This document shows, piece after piece, positions 45,570 to 54,680 of a DNA stretch of 64,000 bases. A program made the translations under genes and the position numbers. Source of the stretch: Nonlabens sp. GTDB taxonomy: Bacteria > Bacteroidota > Bacteroidia > Flavobacteriales > Flavobacteriaceae. The notes beneath the pieces are model-generated. The model made no database searches, was not told where the DNA came from, and worked only from the letters and a program-made list of their open reading frames with translations. Positions within the stretch are counted from its first letter, which is position 1. Every line of letters starts with the position of its first letter. Location of the stretch: assembly GCA_020630715.1 (NCBI GenBank), contig JAHDIQ010000005.1, positions 201,367 to 265,366 on the forward strand, given 5' to 3'.

Positions 45570-46673
45570 GTGATTCAACTTCACGACCTTTATTTTAAGC
45601 CCTATTTAAGCGCACAGCAAATAAGCGATGCCGTAGACAATTTGGCTTACCAATTGAACCGCGACCTCGCTGGTAAGAATCCTATTTTTCTGGGAATTCT
45701 CAATGGTAGTTACATGGTGCTGGCAGATCTGACTCGTAAATTTCAACACGATTGCGAGATCGCATTTTTACGCGCCAGTAGTTACTCAGGAACCAGCTCT
45801 ACCGGTGAGGTGACAGAGCATCTTCCGCTAGACGTGGACATTACAAATAGGGTAGTCGTTATCGTTGAGGATATTGTGGATACTGGATTGACGGTGGATA
45901 CGCTTTCGCGAAAGCTTACTAACCACAACCCAACTGCTCTTTACGTGGCAACCTTGTTTTTAAAACCTGAGGTCTATAATCGGGAATTAAAAATAGACTA
46001 CGTAGGACAAAATATTGAGAATAAATTTGTCGTGGGATACGGCATGGATTATAATAACCTAGGGCGCAATTTGCCCGAACTTTATGTACAAACACAGCGT
46101 ATGAAAAATATCGTACTCTTCGGTCCACCAGGTGCCGGAAAAGGAACACAAGCAGATCGTCTCAAAGAAAAATACAACCTCGTACACATTTCTACAGGTG
46201 ATGTTTTTAGATATAATATTAAGAATGGTACAGAACTAGGAACACTAGCAAAATCCTTTATCGATAAAGGACAGCTAGTTCCAGATACGGTGACTATCGA
46301 TATGTTACGTGCAGAGGTTGAGAAAACACCAGATGCAAACGGGTTTATTTTTGACGGTTTCCCACGTACTAATGCCCAAGCCGAAGCACTAGACGAGTTA
46401 CTTTCTACCATGAACACAACCGTGGCAGGAATGGTGGCGCTAGAAGTAGATGATGAAAGCCTAGTACAACGATTACTAGAACGAGGAAAAAGTAGTGGTC
46501 GTGCAGACGATGCAGATGAAGGCGTGATACGCAATCGTATTAAAGTATATTACGACGAGACTGCACCACTTAAAAATTATTACGAGGCACAAAACAAATA
46601 CCACGGCGTGAATGGTCTAGGATCTATTGATGAGATAACAGATCGACTGAGTGTGGAGTTTGATAAGCTTTAA
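45570..46673 (+). CDS. Fused hypoxanthine phosphoribosyltransferase - adenylate kinase
   Basis: 367 residues, one continuous frame from a GTG. Residues 1-175 are a type I phosphoribosyltransferase (LGILNGSYMVLADL, SSYSGTSSTGE, PRPP loop VVVIVEDIVDTGLTVD) converting hypoxanthine or guanine to IMP/GMP. Residues 178-367 are a complete adenylate kinase (P-loop GPPGAGKGTQ at 185-194, STGDVFRYNIKNGTELG, FIFDGFPRTNAQAEAL, RADDADEGVIRNRI). An internal ATG at 46101 could also give free adenylate kinase. The short lid means no zinc-binding cysteines. Palindrome-encoded TLSRKLTN lies at 111-118. A -7-like TATCTTTG is at 45543-45550. Confidence 0.95.
   Translation: MIQLHDLYFKPYLSAQQISDAVDNLAYQLNRDLAGKNPIFLGILNGSYMVLADLTRKFQHDCEIAFLRASSYSGTSSTGEVTEHLPLDVDITNRVVVIVEDIVDTGLTVDTLSRKLTNHNPTALYVATLFLKPEVYNRELKIDYVGQNIENKFVVGYGMDYNNLGRNLPELYVQTQRMKNIVLFGPPGAGKGTQADRLKEKYNLVHISTGDVFRYNIKNGTELGTLAKSFIDKGQLVPDTVTIDMLRAEVEKTPDANGFIFDGFPRTNAQAEALDELLSTMNTTVAGMVALEVDDESLVQRLLERGKSSGRADDADEGVIRNRIKVYYDETAPLKNYYEAQNKYHGVNGLGSIDEITDRLSVEFDKL
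45902..45915. repeat. Dispersed palindrome in hpt-adk (frame LSRK)
   Basis: Perfect core inside the phosphoribosyltransferase part, shortly after the PRPP loop; the 3' flank matches that of the MutS-like gene copy. Confidence 0.97.
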
Positions 46674-46697
46674 GAAACTGAACTTGAAGTTGAATTC

Positions 46698-46721
46698 GAA
46701 CTTGAACTTGAACTTGAACTT
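46698..46721. repeat. GAACTT tandem hexamer
   Basis: Four exact tandem GAACTT units, with imperfect units on the left from 46677. Same hexamer type as in the 40-44 kb islands; intergenic between hpt-adk and obg. Confidence 0.9.
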
Positions 46722-46848
46722 GAAAAAGAAAACAACTAGGTGACTGAGTTACATATTAAAATTGTATTCTTTATAAGTTATAAACCTTATAACTTTTGAC
46801 CCAATAACCCAACAACCCTTTACCCAATAAACCCTTAACCTAAAAACA

Positions 46849-47856
46849 ATGACCGAAGGAAATTTTGTAGACTATACTAAAGTACATCTGGAATCAGGTC
46901 GTGGTGGTAAAGGTAGCACGCACTTACATCGTGAAAAATACATCGATAAAGGTGGACCTGATGGTGGTGATGGTGGTCGTGGTGGTCATATCATTTTACG
47001 TGGTAACGAAAACCTATGGACACTATATCACTTTAAATATAAGCGACATTTTAAGGCCGCTCAAGGCGGTAATGGTGCAAAACAACGTCGTACTGGTGAA
47101 GACGGTGAAGACATTTATATTGAGTTGCCATTAGGAACTGTAGTAAAAGATACAGAAACCGGTGAGGTGATTTATGAAATGTTAGCTCATGGTGATGAAT
47201 ACGTTATTTGTGAAGGTGGAAAAGGTGGACGTGGTAACTGGCATTTTAAAACCAGTACCAGACAGACGCCACGATATGCACAACCAGGACTAGAAGGCGT
47301 ACAACGCGAACTAACTTTTGAGATGAAAGTGCTAGCAGATGTAGGTCTTGTAGGATTTCCTAATGCTGGTAAATCAACTTTACTATCTGTAATTACAAGT
47401 GCAAAACCTAAAATTGCTAACTACGAGTTTACCACTTTAAAACCGAATTTAGGAATTGTAGAATACCGTGATTTTAAGTCTTTTGTAATAGCAGATATCC
47501 CAGGAATCATTGAAGGTGCCGCAGAAGGGAAAGGTCTAGGTCACCGTTTCTTAAGACATATAGAACGTAATTCTACCTTATTATTCCTCATCCCAGCAGA
47601 TTCTGATGACATCAGTGCAGAGTATGATATTCTACTCAATGAGTTAAAGAAATACAATCCGGAATTGCTAGATAAAAACCGTTTTGTAGCTATTTCAAAG
47701 GCAGATATGCTGGATGAAGAACTGATTTCTCAAATGCGAGAATTATTAGACGATCAAGGCGCTTTTGATGGTGCACCTTACATGTTTATCTCATCCATTG
47801 CACAACAAAATCTTCAAGAATTAAAAGATCGATTGTGGTTTATGTTGAATGAGTAG
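46849..47856 (+). CDS. obg: GTPase Obg
   Basis: Ribosome-associated GTPase, 335 residues. N-terminal glycine-rich Obg domain ([45 protein letters not shown]), then the G domain: G1 [10 protein letters not shown]3 [21 protein letters not shown]4 ISKAD. The C-terminal Obg-specific domain is absent, as usual in this group. Located after hpt-adk, an arrangement conserved in Flavobacteriia. Confidence 0.97.
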   Translation: MTEGNFVDYTKVHLESGRGGKGSTHLHREKYIDKGGPDGGDGGRGGHIILRGNENLWTLYHFKYKRHFKAAQGGNGAKQRRTGEDGEDIYIELPLGTVVKDTETGEVIYEMLAHGDEYVICEGGKGGRGNWHFKTSTRQTPRYAQPGLEGVQRELTFEMKVLADVGLVGFPNAGKSTLLSVITSAKPKIANYEFTTLKPNLGIVEYRDFKSFVIADIPGIIEGAAEGKGLGHRFLRHIERNSTLLFLIPADSDDISAEYDILLNELKKYNPELLDKNRFVAISKADMLDEELISQMRELLDDQGAFDGAPYMFISSIAQQNLQELKDRLWFMLNE

Positions 47857-47859
47857 TAT

Positions 47860-48162
47860 CTATTCTGATTTAATTGAAATAGCATGAAAAAGGAAACCTA
47901 AGACAAATACTAGTTGCGCAACTATCGAGCATATGCTATAAACACTACCAATTCTTGCGTACAATTCCATTTGTTCAAAATTACTATTTTCAAGTAGCAT
48001 AAAGCTTACCACTGCATAAATAGAAAGTAGTAAAAAGCTGATGATACTACCTATCAACATAAGTAATTTTGGTCCTAAAGCTTTTAGTTTTTTAAATAAT
48101 ATGACCGTAGCAATTACTTCTACGATAAGTATTATTATATATGGTATGTTGTATGCTAACAT
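47860..48162 (-). CDS. Small four-helix membrane protein, unknown
   Basis: 100 residues with four predicted membrane helices (IPYIIILIVEVIATVILF, LLMLIGSIISFLLLSIYAVV, YARIGSVYSICSIVAQ, LVFVLGFLFHAI). No family recognised. It is convergent with obg (stop codons about 3 bp apart). Real gene likely by hydrophobic coherence, but evidence is modest. Confidence 0.65.
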   Translation of the reverse strand: MLAYNIPYIIILIVEVIATVILFKKLKALGPKLLMLIGSIISFLLLSIYAVVSFMLLENSNFEQMELYARIGSVYSICSIVAQLVFVLGFLFHAISIKSE

Positions 48163-48184
48163 ATGATGTATTTTCTGTTGATTA

Positions 48185-48213
48185 CTAAACTCTAAATTGC
48201 CTAAAATGGTGAT
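48185..48213 (-). pseudogene. Remnant of a DUF1569 gene 3' end
   Basis: On the minus strand this reads HHFRQF-R-V-stop, matching the C-terminus HHFRQFGV of the DUF1569 gene at 50465. The 20-bp exact match (48194-48213 versus 50474-50493) flanks the M48 gene. Either an old duplication remnant or the mark of an insertion. Confidence 0.55.
48194..48213. repeat. 20-bp direct repeat, left copy
   Basis: AAATTGCCTAAAATGGTGAT; the right copy is at 50474-50493, inside the 3' end of the DUF1569 gene. The pair brackets the M48 peptidase gene. Confidence 0.9.
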
Positions 48214-48347
48214 TTAAATCCTTTTATGTATTAATGAAATTGTGCCTCACTTTTGTTATTAAAATTACAATTTCCAGCAATATACTATGATAAATGTTGA
48301 ACGGTTACTATTTTTAGGACTACAATTATATTATTAACCAATATTTT

Positions 48348-50468
48348 ATGAGTACCACAAGCACTACCTATCCGTCAGGTCCATTAGAAATACCAAAACG
48401 CTTCACTCAATTACCTAATAGTTATAAAATTAAAGTATCGCTAGCCGTTATTGCGATCATATTATTTTTTGTTTTATACATGGCAATGATCGCTGGTTTT
48501 TGTCTTCTCACCTATTACGCTATCATTTACGACATGGGTAGTATCAATAAATTTACTATACTTCTAAAAATAGGAGCTATCGCTGGAAGTGCGATGCTAT
48601 TTGCTTTTTCGCTGAAATTTATTTTGAAATTGAAAAATGTTCAGCCTAATAATAGAGTAAAGATTGATCTAACAAAAAACCCTAAGCTTAAATCTTTTAT
48701 AGATAATATTTGTAAGGACACGAATGCGCCAAAACCTAAAAATGTATATGTGGATCCTGATGTTAATGCTTATGTGTCTTATAATAACATCTGGCTTAGC
48801 TTATTCTTTCCTACAAAAAAGAACTTAACTATAGGGTTAGGGCTAGTTTCATGTTTAAACCTTTCGGAATTTAAAGCTGTGGTTGCCCACGAATTTGGTC
48901 ATTTTGCACAGCGTAGTATGAAGGTAGGAAGTTATATTAATTCTGCAAATACAATTATTCATTCAATGATTTTTGAAAGAGATGCATGGGATAATACTTT
49001 AGATAAATGGCGTAGTTCTGATTTCAGAATAGCAATTTTCGCATGGATAATAACACCTGTAGTTTGGTTAATAAGACAATTTCTTATCTTATTTTATCAA
49101 CTATTAAATATTGCATATTCTTCTTTAAGTAGAGAAATGGAATTTAATGCAGATAAAGTAGCGGTAAGCGTTTCAGGTAGTGAGGCAATCATTTCATCTT
49201 TATGGAAACTAGATCACGGTTTTAAACATTATAATGAGGTTATTAACCATGGATATTTAGCTTCTAAAAACAATCTATTTGTAAAGAATTTCTACACTCA
49301 TGTAAATAGCTCTATCACAAATTCCAAAGACGAAATATTAAATCAAATAAATAGTTTGCCAACGGATGAAAAAGGAGTAAGAACGTTCTTTTCAACTTCA
49401 AAGAATTCAAACGTGGGAATGTATGCAAGTCATCCACCTAATGATTTGAGAGAAGGTAATGCTAAAAGTCCATTTATACCTTGTGATACAGATGACAGAA
49501 GTAGTTGGGTATTATTTGATCATAAAATTGAATTACAAGAGAAATTAACTGCATTAATTTACAAACAATATATAGGTAAGAAACCCGAATCTTTTTCCGA
49601 GGACAGGCAATTTCAAGATTTTATTAAAAGTGAGACAAAAGGCAATCATCTGCTTGAAAAGTACCATAACACATTTCAAAATAGATTTGTTACGATTCCT
49701 AAGGATGATGAATTGAAAATTACTTCTTCTCAAGTCGATAAACCTATTGAGAAAATAAAAGATCTAGAATCAGATCTTATTGCTTTAATGAAGCCAGTTA
49801 ATGAGCTTTCTAAACACCTAGAAGAAATAGGTAGTATAGCTCAAGGAAGCTCAAAATCAAAAACATTTGAATATCTAGGTGTTTCCTATAAGAAGAAACA
49901 AATGCAACAGGTTTTTGAAAAAGTAAATGCAGATAGAGAGAGGTTATTTAATGAAGCGTTTAAAGAATGGGATGCTACTTTTTTTGCTTCTTATTACAAA
50001 ATCTCAAGTCTATTAGAAAGAAAAGAACATTATGCTAGCTATTTACAACAGCATAAATTACTTATAGGTTTTTACAAAATTTTAATAGAAGGAAGAAGTA
50101 AAATTAATCAAAGATTGTCTGGTTTACAGGCTATGTCAGAAGTTTCAGAACAAACGATCAGAACATTTGAAAATGAAGTATCTGATCTATTCCATCTTTT
50201 TAATAAGCAATTAAAAAATTTTAACTCAGATAATTTCCGGCAGCTACCTAATATTGAAAACGTTGAAACTTTAAAAGGTAATATTTTAGAGTCAAAAGAA
50301 TTTTCAGTTTATAGTAGGAATATCTTTGAATCTGGTAGTTTCAATATTATGATGAATGAATTAGAAACTGCGATTAACCATCTAAATAGGATTGAACAAA
50401 ATAGTATGTCACATATCCTTGAAATACATGAAAATATGTTTTTAAGCTATGTGAATGAACTAAGTTAA
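48348..50468 (+). CDS. M48-family membrane metallopeptidase
   Basis: 706 residues. Two N-terminal membrane helices (about 30-60 and 70-92), zinc motif H181-E-F-G-H185 (VVAHEFGHFAQRSMKVG), a further membrane segment near 230-250, and REMEFNADKVAV supplying the third zinc ligand, as in HtpX/Ste24 peptidases. The C-terminal 350 residues are charged and helical, absent from HtpX, function unknown. The gene looks more AT-rich than its neighbours and is bounded by a 20-bp direct repeat. Its stop overlaps the convergent DUF1569 stop. Confidence 0.9.
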   Translation: MSTTSTTYPSGPLEIPKRFTQLPNSYKIKVSLAVIAIILFFVLYMAMIAGFCLLTYYAIIYDMGSINKFTILLKIGAIAGSAMLFAFSLKFILKLKNVQPNNRVKIDLTKNPKLKSFIDNICKDTNAPKPKNVYVDPDVNAYVSYNNIWLSLFFPTKKNLTIGLGLVSCLNLSEFKAVVAHEFGHFAQRSMKVGSYINSANTIIHSMIFERDAWDNTLDKWRSSDFRIAIFAWIITPVVWLIRQFLILFYQLLNIAYSSLSREMEFNADKVAVSVSGSEAIISSLWKLDHGFKHYNEVINHGYLASKNNLFVKNFYTHVNSSITNSKDEILNQINSLPTDEKGVRTFFSTSKNSNVGMYASHPPNDLREGNAKSPFIPCDTDDRSSWVLFDHKIELQEKLTALIYKQYIGKKPESFSEDRQFQDFIKSETKGNHLLEKYHNTFQNRFVTIPKDDELKITSSQVDKPIEKIKDLESDLIALMKPVNELSKHLEEIGSIAQGSSKSKTFEYLGVSYKKKQMQQVFEKVNADRERLFNEAFKEWDATFFASYYKISSLLERKEHYASYLQQHKLLIGFYKILIEGRSKINQRLSGLQAMSEVSEQTIRTFENEVSDLFHLFNKQLKNFNSDNFRQLPNIENVETLKGNILESKEFSVYSRNIFESGSFNIMMNELETAINHLNRIEQNSMSHILEIHENMFLSYVNELS

Positions 50469-50908
50469 ACCCCAAATTGCCTAAAATGGTGATCCAGGTG
50501 TTTCCATTGCATGATGCCCCATTGATCTTTTGTAAACTCACCAAAAACAGGATGTGGTCTACGGGATTTATTATTACGATCATCCCATAGTTCATTCATC
50601 CAGTGCTTTAATTGCTCTTTCTCTTTATTGAAATCGCGTTCATCTGATACTTGAAAAACAGGCGGTGTAGGAGCGTTTTTCTTGAAAGGTTTTGGGCTAT
50701 ACATCATTTTTTTAAAGAAAAATTTAATGAGCCAGTTGGGTTTCATGCTTACTTCTTCTTTTCCTACTGCGAGCTGTAATGGTGATTGACAATGCTTCAT
50801 CATTTGCGCTACGTTCATTTTGCCCCATTGCGCTTGGCTTTCAGGTTTTAGTTGTTTGAGTCGTGATTGTAAATCATTCCACGCTTCTTCGTTAAAATAT
50901 GATTTCAT
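50465..50908 (-). CDS. DUF1569 family protein
   Basis: 147 residues, cytoplasmic. The DUF1569 pattern is recognised: WNDLQSRLKQLKPESQAQWG, MNVAQMMKHCQSPLQLAVG, and the DinB-like ending WKHLDHHFRQFGV. It resembles DinB-type four-helix metal proteins; function unknown. Its last bases overlap the M48 stop, and its 3' end contains the right copy of the 20-bp direct repeat. Confidence 0.9.
   Translation of the reverse strand: MKSYFNEEAWNDLQSRLKQLKPESQAQWGKMNVAQMMKHCQSPLQLAVGKEEVSMKPNWLIKFFFKKMMYSPKPFKKNAPTPPVFQVSDERDFNKEKEQLKHWMNELWDDRNNKSRRPHPVFGEFTKDQWGIMQWKHLDHHFRQFGV
50474..50493. repeat. 20-bp direct repeat, right copy
   Basis: Same sequence as 48194-48213, here encoding the C-terminus of the DUF1569 protein. 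Confidence 0.9.
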
Positions 50909-50915
50909 AGATAGG

Positions 50916-52208
50916 TTAGTTGTAGATTAAATATTGCGATCTAGTGGCTTTAAAAGTAGCTAAGCCTTGTTGCCAGCTAGCGCGTATTTCTTCGGCGGTT
51001 TTTCCTGCTTCTATTTGTTGTTGTAAGATTTTTGTTCCTGCCAGCTTTGTAAAAAAGGAGTTAAAAAAGTTTCTTTTTGATGGCGCTTTCGCGAAAGCGT
51101 CAACCAGAAAATCTAACTTTAATTGATCCAGCTTAGGATGTGTTCTTAGATCCATTCCAAAGCATTTTTTACCGTTATGCAACGGTCTTTTTGCACCTAC
51201 ATTAGGAGTAGGCGTAAAAGCAAAATCTTGATATTTTGCGAGTTGTGGTGATCCATAAACTTGAAATTGCATCTCTGTCCCACGACCTACACTTATATCT
51301 GTTCCCTCAAAGAAGCATAAGCTAGGATACAAATTAATCGCCTGATCATTAGGTAAATTAGGTGATGGTTTGATAGGTAAGCTGTAGTTCATATCACGTG
51401 AGTAATTTTTCATTTTTACCACTTCTAAGTTGCATTGTACACCATTTTCTAACCATTTTTCACCATTAATCATTTGTGCATATTCACCTATGGTCATTCC
51501 ATGTACCACAGGAACTGGATGCATCCCTACAAAACTTTTATACGCAGGTTCCAGAATGGGTCCATCTACATAATGGCCGTTAGGATTAGGTCTGTCTAGT
51601 ACAATGACTTTTTTATCAAGTTGAGCACAGGCTTCCATTACATAATGTAATGTTGAAATGTAAGTGTAGAATCGCGCTCCTACGTCTTGAATATCAAAGA
51701 TCACTACATCGACATCTTTAAGTTGGGTAGCCGTTGGTTTTTTATTACTACCGTAAAGAGATATGATAGGTAATCCTGTTTTAGAATCCATACCATCTTT
51801 AATCACTGCGCCAGCATCTGCCGTGCCTCTAAATCCATGTTCTGGGGCAAATACTCTGGTCACATTCACTTCACGACTTAACAAAGTATCTACTAGATGC
51901 GTGTAAGTCACCAGTTCTGGGTCATTCCAGTTGCCTTTGGCAGTTTTTTTCCCTGATCTAATAACGCTAGTTTGATTTCCTACTACTGCTACATTTTTAC
52001 CTGACAGCAGTTCAATCCATTCTTCTAGATCTTGCGCTGCAGGTTGTGGTTGTCCTTGTGGGACATCATTTGCATCAACAGACTTATCTGTGATTACAGG
52101 TACTGTAGTAGATCTAGATTTTTGCGCCGTTTTATCTTTATTATTTATGCTCGTATTACACGAAATAATGAGCAAGGCAATCGCGATTATGGTATATTTG
52201 ATCTTCAT
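50916..52208 (-). CDS. NamZ-like DUF1343 lipoprotein
   Basis: 430 residues. Lipoprotein signal (MKIKYTIIAIALLIISC). DUF1343 motifs: VAVVGNQTSVI, VFAPEHGFRGTADAGA, LYGSNKKPTATQLKDVDVVIFDIQDVGARFYTY (in pieces), LDRPNPNGHYVDGPIL, EGTDISVGRGTEMQFQVYG. Characterised members are exo-beta-N-acetylmuramidases acting on peptidoglycan fragments, so cell-wall recycling is likely. Palindrome-encoded DAFAKAPSK lies near residue 372. A divergent FtsX-like gene starts 10 bp away. Confidence 0.92.
   Translation of the reverse strand: MKIKYTIIAIALLIISCNTSINNKDKTAQKSRSTTVPVITDKSVDANDVPQGQPQPAAQDLEEWIELLSGKNVAVVGNQTSVIRSGKKTAKGNWNDPELVTYTHLVDTLLSREVNVTRVFAPEHGFRGTADAGAVIKDGMDSKTGLPIISLYGSNKKPTATQLKDVDVVIFDIQDVGARFYTYISTLHYVMEACAQLDKKVIVLDRPNPNGHYVDGPILEPAYKSFVGMHPVPVVHGMTIGEYAQMINGEKWLENGVQCNLEVVKMKNYSRDMNYSLPIKPSPNLPNDQAINLYPSLCFFEGTDISVGRGTEMQFQVYGSPQLAKYQDFAFTPTPNVGAKRPLHNGKKCFGMDLRTHPKLDQLKLDFLVDAFAKAPSKRNFFNSFFTKLAGTKILQQQIEAGKTAEEIRASWQQGLATFKATRSQYLIYN
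51085..51098. repeat. Dispersed palindrome in NamZ-like gene (frame AFAKA)
   Basis: Perfect core on the minus-strand gene, encoding VDAFAKAPS. Confidence 0.97.
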
Positions 52209-52217
52209 TTAAGAATA

Positions 52218-53462
52218 TTGAATTTAGAGTATTTCATAGCAAAAAGAGTACAAAGCAGTACGGCCTATAAAAATAGCGTAAGTGCGCCTATTATTAAAAT
52301 TGCAATCGCAGCAATTGCAATAGGAATTATTGTGATGCTTATAACTATCGCTAGTGCTATAGGATTACAGCGTAAGATAAAGGAAAAAGTAAGCGCTTTT
52401 AACGGTCACATAGGAATTTCATTATTTGATCGTAATAATTCTATTACTACGGTAAAGCCTATTTCCATCAACCAAGCTTTTTATCCAGATTTTGTAGCAG
52501 TTCCAGAGGTTACACATGTACAAGCCGTCGCTACTTTAGGTGGTATGATCCGTACAGAAACTGATTTTGAAGGTGTGATTCTTAAAGGTGTAGGAACAGA
52601 TTACAACTGGGAATACTTTAAAGAATTTCTCGTAGAAGGTAATTTACCAGATATTTCTAGCGATAAAGCGACAAAAGAGATTTTAATTTCTGATGACATC
52701 GCACGCAGATTGCAATTAAAAGTAGGTGACAAGGCAAATACTTATTTCCCTAGACCTAATACTTCAAAAGCACAACCGCCTATCGCACGTGGATTCACCG
52801 TTTCTGGAATTTATGACAGTGGTTTAGAAGAATATGATACTAAATTCATCGTTGGTGATTTACGTCACATCCGTAAGATTAATAAGTGGAAAGCAGATGA
52901 GGTAGGTAAATTTGAGGTATTTATAGATGATTTTGACCAGCTAGATGAAGTAGGAATTAAGGTATTCCGTAATACAGATTCTTTATTAAATGCGGTTACG
53001 ATTAAACAGCAATTTCCTAATATATTTTCCTGGCTGGCCTTACTAGATTCTAATGTTTACATCATTATAGCGGTAATATTAGTCGTAGGAATTATTAATA
53101 TGATCACCGCATTGTTAGTACTTATTCTAGAACGCACTAGGATGATAGGAATCTTAAAATCATTAGGAGCATCTGACTGGAGTGTGCGCAAAATATTTCT
53201 ATATAACGCGATGAAATTAATCATCACCGGACTAGTGATAGGTAATGTGATAGGATTAGGATTAATTGCGGTCCAGCACTTTTTTAGTCCGTTACAATTA
53301 GATCCAGCGACTTATTATGTGACTAAAGCACCAGTATACATCAGTTGGTGGAATATTCTAGTCTTAAATCTAGGAACTTTTGTTTTATGCTTATTGGTGC
53401 TGGTTATCCCATCTGTAATCGTGAGTAAGATATCGCCGGTAAAGGCAATGCGATTTGAGTAA
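52218..53462 (+). CDS. FtsX-like / LolC-type ABC transporter permease
   Basis: About 414 residues from TTG 52218. I choose this start because the protein then begins LNLEYFIAKRV, the usual opening of the family in Flavobacteriia; the longer frame upstream only runs antisense through the DUF1343 gene. Four membrane helices (AIAIGIIVMLITIASAIGL near the start; IIIAVILVVGIINMITALL; a segment near LIITGLVIGNVIGLGLIAV; NLGTFVLCLLVLVIP) around a MacB-like periplasmic domain. Ends SPVKAMRFE. Lipoprotein-release or similar export role; the ATPase partner is not in the window. Confidence 0.9.
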   Translation: MNLEYFIAKRVQSSTAYKNSVSAPIIKIAIAAIAIGIIVMLITIASAIGLQRKIKEKVSAFNGHIGISLFDRNNSITTVKPISINQAFYPDFVAVPEVTHVQAVATLGGMIRTETDFEGVILKGVGTDYNWEYFKEFLVEGNLPDISSDKATKEILISDDIARRLQLKVGDKANTYFPRPNTSKAQPPIARGFTVSGIYDSGLEEYDTKFIVGDLRHIRKINKWKADEVGKFEVFIDDFDQLDEVGIKVFRNTDSLLNAVTIKQQFPNIFSWLALLDSNVYIIIAVILVVGIINMITALLVLILERTRMIGILKSLGASDWSVRKIFLYNAMKLIITGLVIGNVIGLGLIAVQHFFSPLQLDPATYYVTKAPVYISWWNILVLNLGTFVLCLLVLVIPSVIVSKISPVKAMRFE

Positions 53463-53479
53463 TTATGCGCTCTTTTGTG

Positions 53480-53525
53480 TTACGCTTTCGCGCGTCGCAC
53501 TGAGCTTGTCGAAGTGAAAGCGTAA
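53480..53525. repeat. Split palindrome with inserted ~23-bp element, inverse orientation
   Basis: TTACGCTTTCGC...GAAAGCGTAA with CACTGAGCTTGTCGAAGT between. Its reverse complement aligns closely with 18465-18510 over all 46 bp. Confidence 0.88.
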
Positions 53526-53640
53526 TCTAATAGAACTTTCTCCAATTGTATCAACAGACGAAAACCTAATTTCAACAACATCCATTTTTTATAAGGCATA
53601 CCTATTCCAAAACTGTATTTTTGCATTTCAAAATTGATTC

Positions 53641-54657
53641 ATGGAATACGCAGAAAATATTTTAGAAACCATAGGGAATACACCGCTAGTTAAGATGAAT
53701 AAACTGGTAGAAGATATACCAGCATTAGTTCTAGCAAAGTATGAAACCTTTAATCCTGGCAACAGTGTTAAAGATCGTATGGGACTAAAAATGATTGAAG
53801 ATGCAGAGGCAGATGGACGTTTGAAACCAGGTGGAACTATTATTGAAGGAACCAGTGGTAACACAGGAATGGGACTTGCGCTAGCTGCGATTATAAAAGG
53901 TTATAAGTTAATTTGTGTTCTAGCAGATAAACAGTCTAAAGAAAAAATGGATATCCTACGAGCTGTAGGAGCTGAAGTTTACGTTTGTCCTACAAATGTA
54001 GAACCGGATGATCCACAATCTTATTATTCTACAAGTAAACGATTAAGCGAGGAAATTCCTAATAGCTGGTACGTAAATCAGTACGATAATCCGTCTAATT
54101 GTAAAGCTCATTATGAAAGTACTGGACCAGAAATCTGGAATCAGACAGATGGAAAAGTAACGCACTTTGTGGTAGGTGTAGGAACTGGCGGAACCATTTC
54201 TGGTGTCGGGACTTATCTAAAATTACAAAACCCTAATGTGAAAATTTGGGGAATTGACACTTATGGATCTGTGTTTAAGAAATACCATGAAACAGGAATC
54301 TTTGATGAAAATGAGATCCATTCTTATGTTACAGAAGGAATAGGCGAGGACATTCTACCTTTAAATGTACGCTTTGAAGTCATTGATGGATTCACTAAGG
54401 TGACAGATAAAGATGCTGCAGTCTACACGCGCAGACTGGCAAAAGAAGAAGGAATGTTTCTAGGAAACAGCGCTGGCGCAGCTATAAAAGGCTTACGCCA
54501 GATTCATAAAGAATTTGGTTTTACTAAAGAAGATGTAGTCGTGATATTATTCCACGATCACGGTAGTCGTTATGTAGGTAAGTTTTTTAACGATGAATGG
54601 TTAAAAGAAAAAGGTTACCTCAATGAAGACGGCTCTTATCCAGAGGATGATAAGTAG
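53641..54657 (+). CDS. Cysteine synthase / cystathionine beta-synthase-like PLP enzyme
   Basis: 338 residues, fold type II PLP enzyme. PLP lysine K44 in NPGNSVKDRMG, substrate loop EGTSGNTGMGLA, phosphate loop GVGTGGTISGVG. The length and sequence style (ETFNPGNSVKDR, YDNPSNCKAHYESTGPEIW) fit O-acetylserine sulfhydrylase or the catalytic core of CBS; the Bacteroidota members of this type are often annotated either way. No CBS regulatory domain is present. A -7-like TATTTTTG is at 53616-53623. Confidence 0.92.
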   Translation: MEYAENILETIGNTPLVKMNKLVEDIPALVLAKYETFNPGNSVKDRMGLKMIEDAEADGRLKPGGTIIEGTSGNTGMGLALAAIIKGYKLICVLADKQSKEKMDILRAVGAEVYVCPTNVEPDDPQSYYSTSKRLSEEIPNSWYVNQYDNPSNCKAHYESTGPEIWNQTDGKVTHFVVGVGTGGTISGVGTYLKLQNPNVKIWGIDTYGSVFKKYHETGIFDENEIHSYVTEGIGEDILPLNVRFEVIDGFTKVTDKDAAVYTRRLAKEEGMFLGNSAGAAIKGLRQIHKEFGFTKEDVVVILFHDHGSRYVGKFFNDEWLKEKGYLNEDGSYPEDDK

Positions 54658-54680
54658 ACCTTGATTCAGTCGATTCCATA

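Noticed and set aside
52032-52217. 62-codon N-terminal extension of the FtsX-like gene
   Set aside because: It lies antisense within the DUF1343 gene; the family-typical start is the TTG at 52218.
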